12,076 bases of DNA from Streptosporangiaceae bacterium (GCA_030040415.1 JASHTT010000236.1:1-12076), one strand, 5' to 3'. Counted from the stretch's first letter, positions 1 to 6,885 are shown. Notes: generated by a model from the sequence alone, not told the origin. Numbers and translations: made by a program.

Positions 1-834
1 GGCCGCCTCGGGCGGCTCACCACTGAGGAACTGCTCCGCCGGGTGCCCGCAGCTGACCTGATCCTGATAACCAGGACGCCCGGACGCCTCGCTGACCTGG
101 CCGACCGCGGAGCGGCCGTCAGGTACGGCGACTTCGACGAGCCGGAGAGCATGGTCGCGGCGTTAGGCGGCGCGCACCGCGTCCTGGTGATCAGCGCCAT
201 CGGAACGCCGACCCGGCACAGGGCAGCGTTCGAGGCCGCCGCGCGTGCCGGAGTCGCGCACCTGTACTACACCTCCGTGCCGAATCCGGTGGCAGGCAAC
301 CCGTTCCCGCCCGCAGCCGGCCAGCGGGCAAGCGAACAGTTTCTGCGCGACGTTGGCGTCGCCTGGACCGTGCTGCGGAACGCCCTGTATGCAGACCTGC
401 GCGCGGAGATCGCGGCGGCGTACGTGCGGGCAGGATGCTGGACTACCAATACCGGGAACGGCGGGCATGCCTTCGTCAGCCGTCAGGACTGCGCGGCTGC
501 AGCGGCGGGTGCACTGACCAGTGAGGGCCACGCGGGGCAGACTTACCTGATCACCGGTCCGGAACTGATCGGCGCCGGGCAATACGCCGGTCTGCTGGCG
601 GAATTCGGCGGGCGCCCGGTCGAGTGCCGCCAGGTAGACGACGCGACCTACGAGCGGTACCGGGCCGAGTTCGAGTCTGACCCGGCGAACTCCGCGTACT
701 TCGAGCTCTTCACCGGAACCGGCCAGGCGATCCGGACTGGCTACCTGGGCGAGCAGACGGCAGCCGTGGCCGAGCTAAGCGGCCGTCCCGCGACCTCAAT
801 GCGTGCGGTCTTCGAGCGGTGCTGGTCTGGCTAG
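1..834 (+). CDS. NmrA-like NAD(P)-binding oxidoreductase (QOR2-type), 5' truncated by window edge
   Basis: The frame is open from base 1, so the true start lies outside the window; the GTG at 43 is an internal valine. The first visible residues, GRLGRL, look like the end of the Rossmann GxxGxxG loop, so only about 8-10 N-terminal residues are missing. An Arg-containing segment after the second strand (TRTPGRL) is where NADP-preferring members bind the 2'-phosphate. The YYTSVPNP strand and the later TVLRNALYADL segment match the layout of quinone oxidoreductase 2 / NmrA-type atypical SDRs, which reduce quinones or act as redox sensors in the cytosol. 277 residues are visible, normal for the family. 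The frame ends in TAG, 58 bp before the AraC-family gene on the same strand. The family is secure; the substrate is not. Confidence 0.88.
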   Translation, partial: GRLGRLTTEELLRRVPAADLILITRTPGRLADLADRGAAVRYGDFDEPESMVAALGGAHRVLVISAIGTPTRHRAAFEAAARAGVAHLYYTSVPNPVAGNPFPPAAGQRASEQFLRDVGVAWTVLRNALYADLRAEIAAAYVRAGCWTTNTGNGGHAFVSRQDCAAAAAGALTSEGHAGQTYLITGPELIGAGQYAGLLAEFGGRPVECRQVDDATYERYRAEFESDPANSAYFELFTGTGQAIRTGYLGEQTAAVAELSGRPATSMRAVFERCWSG

Positions 835-892
835 AGTGACCATGGCGCGAATCCGCTTGGACGGCTGGCCGCCCATCGGGTAGGCATGGCTT

Positions 893-1723
893 ATGGCAGC
901 AGAGGTCGCGCGTTACTGGCGGCACAACGCGGTCGATGGAGTCGACCTGCTGCGCGCGCGGTTCATCACGCACAGGTTCGGCAGGCATGCCCACGAGACG
1001 TACACGTTCGGGCTGATCGAGGCCGGCATCGAGGAGTTCGACTACGGCGGCACCCTGTACCGCGCCGGTCCCGGAGACGTCGCGCTGCTGGATCCTGAGG
1101 TCGTCCACACCGGACAGGCGGGGACACCGGCCGGCTGGGCATACCGGGTGCTGTACCCGGAGGTCAGCGTTGTCGCCGAGGTCGCTGCCCAACTCGGCCT
1201 GGGCGGCACGCCGCATTTCCCGCAGACGGTACTGCATGACGCTGCCAGCGCCAGCCTGCTGCGCAACGCGCACCGCGCCGCCGAGCACGGTGACCGGTTG
1301 GCTTCGTCCAGCCTGCTCAATGCCGCGCTGGCCAGGCTGCTGTGCGCGCACGCGGAGCGGCTGCCGATCATCGAGCCGACCGCTGCGCAGCGCGCGCCCA
1401 ATGTCGTCAGTACCGTGTGCGACTTGCTGGCAGACCGGATGGCCGACCCGCCGACGCTGGCTGAGCTCGCAGCGATGACCGGGCTTAGTCAGTTCGCCCT
1501 GCTGCGAGCGTTCCGCTGTGAAACCGGCCTGCCACCGCACGCCTACCTCAACCAGCAACGGGTCCGGCAGGCCCGGGTGCTGCTCGACCGCGGCCTGGCC
1601 CCGGCGGAAGTGGCAGCCCAGACCGGCTTCGCCGACCAAGCCCACCTGTCCAGGCATTTCAAGCGCGTGGTCGGCGTGCCACCGGGCGCCTACCAGCGCG
1701 AGCGCCTGCTGCCCGCCTGCTAG
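893..1723 (+). CDS. AraC-family transcriptional regulator, likely controlling azlCD
   Basis: 276 residues. The N-terminal cupin-type effector domain (about 15-95) has the usual HAHETYTFGLIEAG start and a GPGDVALLDPEVVHTG segment. The C-terminal domain (about 170-270) carries two helix-turn-helix units: the first around 188-210 (TLAELAAMTGLSQFALLRAF), the second around 236-268 (EVAAQTGFADQAHLSRHFKR), ending in the family-typical GVPPGAYQ. The ATG at 893 is chosen because a GGGTAGG purine stretch lies 8 nt upstream; the ATG at 886 is out of frame. The next genes on the strand are azlC and azlD, a frequent pairing in which the AraC protein controls the exporter in response to its substrate; this role is inferred from position. 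The stop codon sits in the centre of an 18-bp perfect palindrome. Confidence 0.93.
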   Translation: MAAEVARYWRHNAVDGVDLLRARFITHRFGRHAHETYTFGLIEAGIEEFDYGGTLYRAGPGDVALLDPEVVHTGQAGTPAGWAYRVLYPEVSVVAEVAAQLGLGGTPHFPQTVLHDAASASLLRNAHRAAEHGDRLASSSLLNAALARLLCAHAERLPIIEPTAAQRAPNVVSTVCDLLADRMADPPTLAELAAMTGLSQFALLRAFRCETGLPPHAYLNQQRVRQARVLLDRGLAPAEVAAQTGFADQAHLSRHFKRVVGVPPGAYQRERLLPAC

Positions 1724-1730
1724 CAGGCGG
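1713..1730 (+). terminator. 18-bp perfect palindrome over the araC stop codon; terminator or operator
   Basis: CCGCCTGCTAGCAGGCGG is an uninterrupted palindrome. As RNA it gives a 7-bp GC-rich stem with a CUAG loop, and the TAG stop codon of the AraC gene (1721-1723) lies in the loop region. There is no T run after it, but many actinobacterial intrinsic terminators lack one. It sits just before the proposed azlC promoter, which fits separation of two transcription units. As DNA it could equally be a dimeric operator. Confidence 0.5.
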
Positions 1731-1757
1731 CAAGAACGTACAAGACCGGCGTCAAGG
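1731..1757 (+). promoter_or_regulatory. CAAG direct repeats, candidate AraC-type operator
   Basis: CAAGAAC (1731-1737) is followed exactly 10 bp later by CAAGACC (1741-1747), with a third CAAGG at 1753. Direct repeats one helical turn apart match the way the two HTH units of an AraC-family monomer contact adjacent major grooves. The second repeat overlaps the proposed -35 of azlC (1742-1747). Binding by the upstream AraC protein is inferred from position and spacing only. Confidence 0.4.
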
Positions 1758-1770
1758 CGCTACCTAGGTT
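1742..1770 (+). promoter_or_regulatory. Candidate leaderless promoter of azlCD
   Basis: AAGACC (1742-1747, GAC core of TTGACN), a 17-bp spacer, then TAGGTT (1765-1770, TAnnnT type -10). The ATG at 1778 lies 7 nt after the -10, where transcription would begin, so the mRNA would start at or within a base of the start codon. There is no convincing Shine-Dalgarno sequence for azlC, which fits leaderless translation. Confidence 0.45.
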
Positions 1771-1777
1771 GGCTCGC

Positions 1778-2455
1778 ATGCCAGCCAACATGACAGGTAC
1801 CGTGGCCCGGCCGGTGCGCGACGGCGTCGGACTCGGGCTGGCCGTCGGCGTGTCCGGTGTCGCCTTCGGGGCGGCCGCGGTCAGCGCGGGACTCAGCACC
1901 TGGCAGGCCTGCGCGCTGAGCCTGTTCGCCTTCACCGGCGCCTCACAGTTCGCGCTCGTCGGGGTCATCGCGACGGGCGGTAGCCTGCTGGCCGGATCGG
2001 CCGGAGCAATCTTGCTCGGCAGCAGGAACACGCTGTACGGGCTGCGGCTAGCGGACGTATTGCACCCGAGTGGTCCGGGCCGGCTGCTTGTCGCGCTCGG
2101 GGTCATAGACGAGACCACCGCGATCGCGCTCGCCCAGCCAGACCCGCCCGCCGCCCGAAAGGGCTTCGCTGCCACGTTCGCGGTCCTGTATATGACCTGG
2201 AATCTCAGCACGCTCGCCGGCGCAGTCGGGGCAGGCAAGATCGGCTCGCCGCAGGCCTTCGGGCTCGACGTTGTCGGGCCGGCCGCGTTCCTCGCCCTCA
2301 TCTGGCCCAGGCTGAAGGCCGGACGTACCGAGCGAACCGTCGCGCTGGGCGGCGTGGCTGTCGCCCTCGGCCTCACGCCGCTGCTGCCCGTGGGCGTGCC
2401 TGTCATCCTGGCCGCGACCGCCGCCGTTGCCGGCGCGCTCTGGGAGTCCAGGTGA
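1778..2455 (+). CDS. azlC: AzlC family large subunit of branched-chain amino-acid exporter
   Basis: 225-residue multi-spanning membrane protein. From the chosen start, family segments are visible in order: a Gly/Ala-rich first helix with GVAFGAAAV, FTGASQF (52-58), SRNTLYGL (82-89, position of the usual N-R-hh-LYGL motif), DETTAIA (111-117), then a C-terminal run of hydrophobic helices after the PRLKAGR loop. AzlC works with the small protein AzlD as an LIV-E type exporter in the cytoplasmic membrane, known for branched-chain amino acids and azaleucine; other substrates occur. ATG 1778 is preferred over TTG 1769 because it sits 7 nt from a TAGGTT -10 and the TTG overlaps that -10; ATG 1790 is also possible. 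The gene overlaps azlD by 4 bp. Confidence 0.93.
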   Translation: MPANMTGTVARPVRDGVGLGLAVGVSGVAFGAAAVSAGLSTWQACALSLFAFTGASQFALVGVIATGGSLLAGSAGAILLGSRNTLYGLRLADVLHPSGPGRLLVALGVIDETTAIALAQPDPPAARKGFAATFAVLYMTWNLSTLAGAVGAGKIGSPQAFGLDVVGPAAFLALIWPRLKAGRTERTVALGGVAVALGLTPLLPVGVPVILAATAAVAGALWESR

Positions 2456-2769
2456 CGGGCGTCTGGATCGCCGTGCTGGTCACCGCGGGCGGCTGTTACG
2501 CGCTGAAGCTCGCCGGGCTCACCGTGCCGCAGCGGGTACTCGCGAATCAGCGCGTCCGGCGCTTCGCCGAGCTAGTGCCGGTGGCGCTGCTCGCTGCCCT
2601 GGCGGCGGTACAGAGCATGACCTCCGGCCAGTCCATCGACCTGGATCCGGCCCGCCTCGCCGGGATGGCCGCTGCCGTGGTTGCGCTGCTGCTGAGGGCA
2701 CCGTTCCTGGTCGTCATCATCGCCGCCGCGGCAACTGCCGCCGCCCTCCGCGCGTTCGGAGTCGGCTAG
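2452..2769 (+). CDS. azlD: AzlD family small subunit of branched-chain amino-acid exporter
   Basis: 105 residues, normal for AzlD, with three to four hydrophobic segments (about 2-20, 41-57, 67-80 and 83-100). The central part, with a VPQRVLAN loop followed by FAELVPVALLAALAAVQS, matches the AzlD pattern. It starts with GTG inside the azlC stop (GTGA overlap at 2452-2455), so the two subunits are almost certainly translationally coupled and made in similar amounts. It partners AzlC in the membrane to form the exporter. The stop is only 7 bp from the stop of the converging Asp-box protein gene, leaving no room for a separate terminator. Confidence 0.92.
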   Translation: MTGVWIAVLVTAGGCYALKLAGLTVPQRVLANQRVRRFAELVPVALLAALAAVQSMTSGQSIDLDPARLAGMAAAVVALLLRAPFLVVIIAAAATAAALRAFGVG

Positions 2770-2776
2770 CAGCACG

Positions 2777-4003
2777 TCACGCGGCGGGGACCGCGACCTT
2801 GTGCCAGGTGCTGCCGCCGTTGACGGTCCGCCAGAGCGTCGAACTGACCGCGGTGGTATCCACGACCCAGCCAGTACCGCCGCTGGTGAAGTTCACGGTC
2901 GGCGGCGTCGGGTCGTCATATGAGTAGAACAGCGGGCTGAAGGTGACGTCGGACTTTATGGTCCGCCAGGTCTTCCCGGCGTTGTCGGTGGCAAGGACGC
3001 GATCGCCCGCCACCAGTCGCCAGGATTCCGGCGTGATCGCGTCGACCAGCCATCCCGTCGCCTTGCCCGGTGGGGTCACCGCGTGCCATTGCGCGCCGTC
3101 GTCGGTCGTGACGTAGACGACGGACTTCTCCCCCGGCGCCGCGTCGGCCGGCGTTGCGTCGGCTGGCGACGTACCTCCCCCGTTGATCGTGTACCCGACG
3201 GCACCCTTCCCGCCGGCGAGCACCGGCTGTCCGGAGAACCCGGAACCGTTCTCCAGCTCGCCCGGTGCGGCCGCTACCTTCCGCTTGAGCCACGTCTTGC
3301 CGCCGTTGATGGTTTCGTACAGCGGCCCGGTAACGGGTCCTGCGGACCCGAAGACGGCCCAGCCCAGGTCCGGGCTCGAGAACTGGACGTTCTTGTCGAA
3401 GGCCAGCGGAAGCGCACCTGGCGGCGTAGTCGTGCTCGTGCCGGTGGTCAGGACGAGCTGCCACTTTTCCCCGCCATCGGTAGTCCGGTAGATGATGGCC
3501 GCCTCCTCGCCCGTCATGTAGACGGGCGTTGACAAGCACCAGCCGTCGGCCGGACTGACGAAGTCCAGGCTGCAGTTGTAAAGAAAGCCGTTGAAGACTG
3601 GCAACGGCGCCTTGCCGACAGTCGTCCAGTGCCGTCCACCGTCGGCGGTCGCCGTGATCGTCTCGGGCGTGCCCTCATTCACGCTGCCGTAGGTGACCCA
3701 GGCATGGGACGCGTCGAGCCCGTACACGCCGGTGATGAAATGGTCCCCCGTCTGCTTTGCCAAGCCAGGCGGCGTCACATTGGACCAGGTCTTACCGCCG
3801 TTCGTGGTGAGTTCGAGTGCCTGCGGCGATCCAGTGGTCTCGCCCTGCGTCCAGGCCCATGCGGTGTCGGCGCCGACCGTCCATACCTGCTCCAGAGCCT
3901 GGGCGGTCGATGCGGGGGCGCTAGTCCCGGCAGTCGCGGCCGACGGGGTGAACGCCGCAAAGATGATCGCCGCAAGCCCGACAGCGCAGAGTGGAACGCG
4001 CAT
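2777..4003 (-). CDS. Secreted Asp-box (BNR/YCF48-like) seven-bladed beta-propeller protein
   Basis: 408 residues. It opens with a Sec-type signal peptide: short MR start, hydrophobic stretch about 4-19, likely cleavage after SAATA (about 25). There is no lipobox cysteine, so it should be released or loosely wall-associated. Seven Asp-box motifs of the form T-x-(D/N)-x-G-x-x-W lie at 66-73, 119-126, 174-181, 231-238, 299-306, 339-346 and 393-400, mostly 53-57 apart, which predicts a seven-bladed propeller. Recurrent GW motifs (DGW, LGW, TGW) mark the adjacent strands. C144 and C156 could form a disulfide. I see no sialidase arginine triad, so catalysis is not claimed; binding to a ligand or the cell surface is more likely. 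ATG 4003 has GGAGG 10 nt upstream. A Thr/Pro/Ala-rich loop of about 20 residues precedes blade five. Confidence 0.87.
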   Translation of the reverse strand: MRVPLCAVGLAAIIFAAFTPSAATAGTSAPASTAQALEQVWTVGADTAWAWTQGETTGSPQALELTTNGGKTWSNVTPPGLAKQTGDHFITGVYGLDASHAWVTYGSVNEGTPETITATADGGRHWTTVGKAPLPVFNGFLYNCSLDFVSPADGWCLSTPVYMTGEEAAIIYRTTDGGEKWQLVLTTGTSTTTPPGALPLAFDKNVQFSSPDLGWAVFGSAGPVTGPLYETINGGKTWLKRKVAAAPGELENGSGFSGQPVLAGGKGAVGYTINGGGTSPADATPADAAPGEKSVVYVTTDDGAQWHAVTPPGKATGWLVDAITPESWRLVAGDRVLATDNAGKTWRTIKSDVTFSPLFYSYDDPTPPTVNFTSGGTGWVVDTTAVSSTLWRTVNGGSTWHKVAVPAA

Positions 4004-4100
4004 CTCCGGCGCACCTCCCGTTCATGGCCCCCGTTTGTGAGACGCCAGCCGGTCGCCCGGGGTTGTAAGAATCTGCTTTCCCCGGCGTAGTGCGCAGCGG

Positions 4101-4358
4101 TTAGTGGCGGCTTAGCACAACCACCACGAGCATGATGATGACGGCAGCAAGGACCAGCCCCGCGATGATCACCGCAGCGTCCGTCAGGCCAACCAAGTGC
4201 AGCCGGGTAGCTCGCGCATCGGCGCGCGCCTTCTCGGCGCGCAGGGCCTTGCGCCGGGCCTCGCTCATCTTCTGCCGCTTCCCCGGCGGGGCCGGCAGGA
4301 TCAGCCGCCGCTGCGGCCTGTACGCGGAGATCCTCGGGTCGTTCAGGTCGTCGTCCAC
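4101..4358 (-). CDS. Small single-pass membrane protein, function unknown
   Basis: 85 residues. The first 26 are acidic then basic and proline-containing (MDDDLNDPRI, RLILPAPPGK). Residues 27-52 form a highly charged Arg/Lys/Ala/Glu-rich likely helix, and 60-82 is one strong membrane segment rich in Val/Ile/Leu, followed by SRH. The C-terminal anchor suggests a cytosolic N-terminal part and a tail-anchored topology, although orientation is inferred. The GTG start at 4358 is supported by GGGAGG 4 nt upstream. It lies 97 bp upstream of the Asp-box gene on the same strand and could be co-transcribed with it. No homologous family is recognised by eye. Confidence 0.72.
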   Translation of the reverse strand: MDDDLNDPRISAYRPQRRLILPAPPGKRQKMSEARRKALRAEKARADARATRLHLVGLTDAAVIIAGLVLAAVIIMLVVVVLSRH

Positions 4359-4397
4359 GACACCTCCCGGCGCACCAATTCCTCAGTTCCCAGTATG

Positions 4398-4429
4398 ACC
4401 GAGGCGGACGCCAAGTTGACCGCCTCGGT
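4398..4429. promoter_or_regulatory. 10-bp perfect inverted repeat in a divergent intergenic region
   Basis: ACCGAGGCGG (4398-4407) and CCGCCTCGGT (4420-4429) are perfect inverted repeats separated by 12 bp. They lie between the divergently transcribed small membrane protein (start 4358) and the GNAT gene (start 4625), so no gene runs into them and a terminator is unlikely. A TTGACC hexamer (4416-4421) overlaps the right arm, but I found no well-placed -10 for it. A dimeric repressor operator is the simplest reading. Confidence 0.4.
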
Positions 4430-4548
4430 AGTTGCCGGTGATCGGCGTCTAGGTCAGCGTGATCGGGCCGAGGCGCTCCGAGGTAACCGCGATCGTGACA
4501 ACCGGAGCAGTTTTAGCAGCAGCAGGAGCAGCGTGATGCGCACGGCAG

Positions 4549-4579
4549 TTGCACCGCCAGACAGCGGATCGCCTAGGGT
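4549..4579 (+). promoter_or_regulatory. Candidate promoter of the GNAT gene
   Basis: TTGCAC (4549-4554), 19-bp spacer, TAGGGT (4574-4579). The spacer is longer than the optimum of 17. A transcript starting about 7 nt later (near 4586) would give a 5' leader of roughly 40 nt containing the strong AGGAGG site used by the GTG at 4625. Confidence 0.35.
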
Positions 4580-4613
4580 TCCGTGAGGTGGCCAAGCAGA
4601 TCCGGAGCGGACC

Positions 4614-4619
4614 AGGAGG
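4614..4619 (+). promoter_or_regulatory. Ribosome binding site that fixes the GNAT start
   Basis: AGGAGG sits 5 nt before GTG 4625. This decides the start against the in-frame GTG at 4583, which has no such site and lies only 3 nt after a -10-like TAGGGT. Confidence 0.75.
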
Positions 4620-4624
4620 TCGCG

Positions 4625-5068
4625 GTGGGTGAGGCGGCGGTACAGGTAGAGGTGCTCGACAGCGTCACCGACGAGGCCGTCGAGGCGTTCAGCAGGCTGC
4701 TGCCGCAGCTATCGAGCTCGGCCAGACCGCTGGACGCGGCGGCGCTTTCCGCGATCGCCAGTTCGCCGGCCGTCACGGTTCTGGTGGCCCGGATGGACGG
4801 CAAGATCATCGGCACTCTCAGCCTCGCCATGTTCCCAGTCCCCACTGGGTTGCGCGCCTGGATCGAGGATGTCGTTGTGGACGAGGCAGCCGGGCACCAT
4901 GGCGCGGGCACGGCGCTGGTGCGCGAGGCCATTCGCATCGCGGAGCAGGCGGGCGCCCGGACCGTCGACCTCACGTCCAGGCCGTCAAGGCAGGCGGCGG
5001 GCCGACTCTACGAGAAGGTCGGATTCACCCAGCGCGACAGCCGCGTATACCGGTACACCGTCGACTGA
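4625..5068 (+). CDS. GNAT family N-acetyltransferase
   Basis: 147 residues from the GTG with an AGGAGG site. The fold order is typical: beta2-beta3 as TVLVARMDGKIIGTLSL (51-67), motif A with IEDVVVDEAAG then HHGAGT (91-96), standing in for the usual (Q/R)-x-x-G-x-G/A acetyl-CoA pyrophosphate loop, followed by an amphipathic helix (97-110). The C-terminal AAGRLYEKVGFTQRDSR (125-140) is the common N-R-x-A-x-x-L-Y-x-x-x-GF type ending. It transfers acetyl from acetyl-CoA to an amine, but the acceptor (small molecule, peptide or protein) cannot be read from sequence. It is divergent from the small membrane protein and convergent with the YidB-like gene. A short hairpin follows the stop directly. 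Confidence 0.9.
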   Translation: MGEAAVQVEVLDSVTDEAVEAFSRLLPQLSSSARPLDAAALSAIASSPAVTVLVARMDGKIIGTLSLAMFPVPTGLRAWIEDVVVDEAAGHHGAGTALVREAIRIAEQAGARTVDLTSRPSRQAAGRLYEKVGFTQRDSRVYRYTVD

Positions 5069-5089
5069 CAGCCGATAGAACGTCGGCTG
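5069..5089 (+). terminator. Hairpin directly after the GNAT stop codon
   Basis: CAGCCGA (5069-5075) and TCGGCTG (5083-5089) form a perfect 7-bp stem with a 7-nt loop, starting on the base after the TGA. There is no T tract. Its position in the 110-bp gap between two convergent genes suits a terminator for the GNAT transcript, perhaps acting on both strands. The rest of the gap (5090-5178) shows nothing clear. Confidence 0.45.
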
Positions 5090-5178
5090 ACGGCCAGTGC
5101 AACCGACTCGATCAGCCGGACGGGTACCGGCCGCCATCGCTGGCAACGGGCCGCCGCAGCGCTGGCCGAAGTTGACAG

Positions 5179-5568
5179 CTACACCTTGAGCAGCCGCTTG
5201 ACAGCGTCGACCCCCTTGGCGAACGGGTCGCTGTCCGGCATCTTCCCGTCTGGCGTCGCCTGGTCCACCACGTCCGGCAGGGCCTTGGCCACGTGGTCGG
5301 AGGTCTCCTGCGGCGACATGTTGGCCTGGCGCGCCATGTGATTGATCGTCTCGGGCTCTATGGACTGCTGTACCTGGGGCCCGCTGACCGGCTGGTTCTG
5401 GCCGTGGCCCACCCAGGACTTGACCTGCTCTCCCAGGCCGTTGCTGGTCAGCTTCGAGGTCATGCCGTGCAGTCCGCCGCTGGAGTTGACCAGGTGCTGC
5501 ACGGATGCGATGCCGCCCTGCTGACCGTCTTTGCCGCCGAGTTTGTCCAGGATGTCGCTGAGTGCCAT
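5179..5568 (-). CDS. YidB / DUF937 family protein
   Basis: 129 residues. It matches E. coli YidB-like proteins in order: MALSDILDKLGG start, a glycine-rich linker, GLGEQVKSWVGHGQNQPVSG (44-63, the family hallmark with SWVG and NQP), an Ala/Met-rich helix with MSPQETSDHVAKALPDVVDQATPDGKMP pattern (84-111), and a basic tail. There is no signal peptide or membrane helix. The biochemical role of this family is not established. The start at 5568 is chosen because GGGGGA lies 5 nt upstream; a further in-frame ATG at 5592 would add 8 residues without a good site and outside the conserved part. It lies 111 bp after the PLP enzyme on the same strand, so it may be the last gene of that unit. Confidence 0.85.
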   Translation of the reverse strand: MALSDILDKLGGKDGQQGGIASVQHLVNSSGGLHGMTSKLTSNGLGEQVKSWVGHGQNQPVSGPQVQQSIEPETINHMARQANMSPQETSDHVAKALPDVVDQATPDGKMPDSDPFAKGVDAVKRLLKV

Positions 5569-5672
5569 TGCTGTCCCCCAGTCTGGTGACATGTAGACAC
5601 TGGTGGCTTACTATGCGTCACCTGATAGCCCAACCCTTCCCCGCGCTGCATCGGGCTACCCGCCAAGCAGAC

Positions 5673-5686
5673 CGGCTGATCAGCCG
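5673..5686 (-). other. 14-bp perfect palindrome across the PLP-enzyme stop codon
   Basis: CGGCTGATCAGCCG is perfectly palindromic and contains the TGA stop (5682-5680 on the minus strand). As RNA it could form a short stem of about 5 bp with a 4-nt loop. It may be a weak terminator between the PLP enzyme and the YidB-like gene, or chance. A second, weaker pair lies downstream on this strand (TAGCCC 5626-5631 / GGGCTA 5653-5658). Confidence 0.3.
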
Positions 5687-6885
5687 AGCTCGGCCACCGC
5701 CAAGAGCAGCCTGTCCACGTCGGAGGCGTCGTTGTAATGCACCAGGCCGGCCCGGATTGCGGTGCCTGACTGCCGGATGCCGAGCGCACCGGCCAGCTCC
5801 CAGGCGTAGTTGTGGCCGTCCCAGACGTTTATCTTCCGGTCCGCCAGGAACGCCGCGACCTGGTCCGGGCTGTAGCCGGAAACTGTGAAGCACGCGGTCG
5901 GCGTCCGTGCGGCTGCCCGCCCGTAGGTCGTCACGTGCGCCATGCTGTCCAGCCCCGCCACCAGCACCGCGAACAGCTCTTCCTCGTAATCCTGGACCGC
6001 CGTCATCGACGCCAGCACCCGGTCGCGCAGCCCGCCCGGCGCGTCCGGGCCGGCCAGTGACGCCAGATGGTCGACGGCGGCAGTCACGCCCGCCAGGCTG
6101 GCGAACGGCAGCGTGCCCAGCTCGAACCGGTCAGGCACGTAATCAGGGGACGGCACGAGCTTGTCTGGCCGGAGGGTGTCGAGCAGCGCAGGATCGGCCA
6201 CGACGGCGCCGATGTGCGGCCCCGACCACTTGTAGGCGCTCGTCGCGTAGAAGTCGGCGCCGAGCGCCCGGACGTCAACCGGGAGGTGCGGAGTAGCGTG
6301 CACGCCGTCCACGTAGCTGAGTGCCCCGACGGCGTGCGCGGCTGCGGTGACAGCTGGCACGTCCGGGCGCGTTCCGATGAGATTGCTCGCGGCGGTCACC
6401 GCAACCAGCCTGGTCCGGTCGGATACCAGGTCCGCGTACTGCTCGGCCGGCAGCTCACCGGTCACCGGGTCGATCTCCGCCCAGCGGACCACGGCGCCGG
6501 CCCGCTCGGCGGCCTGTATCCAGGGCCGCACGTTCGCATCATGGTCGAGCCGGGACACCACGACCTCGTCGCCGGGACGCCACTGCTGGGCGAGCGTCGC
6601 GGCCAGCCGGTAGGTCAACGTCGTCATGTTCGGCCCGAGGATCACACCGTCCGGCTCGCCGCCGGTGAGCGCCGCGACCGCAGTGCGGCAGTCAGCGGTG
6701 ATCTCATCCGCCCGCCTGCTAGCGGGGAAAGCGCCGCCAGAGTTGCCGAGGCCACCGAGCTGCGCCCGGCTTATCGCCTCGATCACGGTGGCCGGTACCT
6801 GGGTGCCCGCCGCGCCGTCGAGGTAGGCGTAACCGTCGGCCAGCGCGGGATAACCAGAGCGCACGGCCGCCACATCGAGCTTCAT
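5680..6885 (-). CDS. Cysteine-desulfurase-like class V aminotransferase-fold PLP enzyme
   Basis: 401 residues from the chosen start. Fold-type I PLP features are clear: YLDGAAGTQVP near the N-terminus, the SRLDHDANVRPW loop with the ring-stacking His (115), YVDGVHATPH with the pyridine-N Asp (193), and SAYKWSGPHIG with the Schiff-base Lys (219). The K-W-x-GPH-G pattern and the ending IRAGLVHYNDASDVDRL point to the VC1184-type cysteine-desulfurase-like subgroup. True SufS/NifS/IscS enzymes carry a catalytic Cys in a loop before the C-terminal domain; the matching region here (RQSGTAIRAGLVHYN) has none, so desulfurase activity is doubtful. The ATG at 6885 overlaps the upstream stop (ATGA) and has GGAAGGG upstream, so it is preferred over GTG 6900. 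Reaction and substrate are unknown; a lyase, racemase/epimerase or transferase is possible. Confidence 0.88.
   Translation of the reverse strand: MKLDVAAVRSGYPALADGYAYLDGAAGTQVPATVIEAISRAQLGGLGNSGGAFPASRRADEITADCRTAVAALTGGEPDGVILGPNMTTLTYRLAATLAQQWRPGDEVVVSRLDHDANVRPWIQAAERAGAVVRWAEIDPVTGELPAEQYADLVSDRTRLVAVTAASNLIGTRPDVPAVTAAAHAVGALSYVDGVHATPHLPVDVRALGADFYATSAYKWSGPHIGAVVADPALLDTLRPDKLVPSPDYVPDRFELGTLPFASLAGVTAAVDHLASLAGPDAPGGLRDRVLASMTAVQDYEEELFAVLVAGLDSMAHVTTYGRAAARTPTACFTVSGYSPDQVAAFLADRKINVWDGHNYAWELAGALGIRQSGTAIRAGLVHYNDASDVDRLLLAVAELG

Noticed and set aside
710..1657. 315-residue open frame on the minus strand opposite the AraC gene
   Set aside because: It is the antisense of a clear AraC-family gene. 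Long antisense frames are common in DNA this GC-rich, and its composition (Arg/Gln/Gly-rich, no motif) is not protein-like.
4533..4586. Short leader-peptide-like frame (GTG/ATG, 16-17 codons) before the GNAT gene
   Set aside because: AGGAG is upstream, but the best promoter candidate for the GNAT gene would start transcription after it, and the peptide shows no attenuator feature such as repeated amino acids.
5585..5622. GGTGAC/GTCACC inverted repeat upstream of the YidB-like gene
   Set aside because: Only 6 bp with a 26-bp gap, within chance expectation for this sequence.
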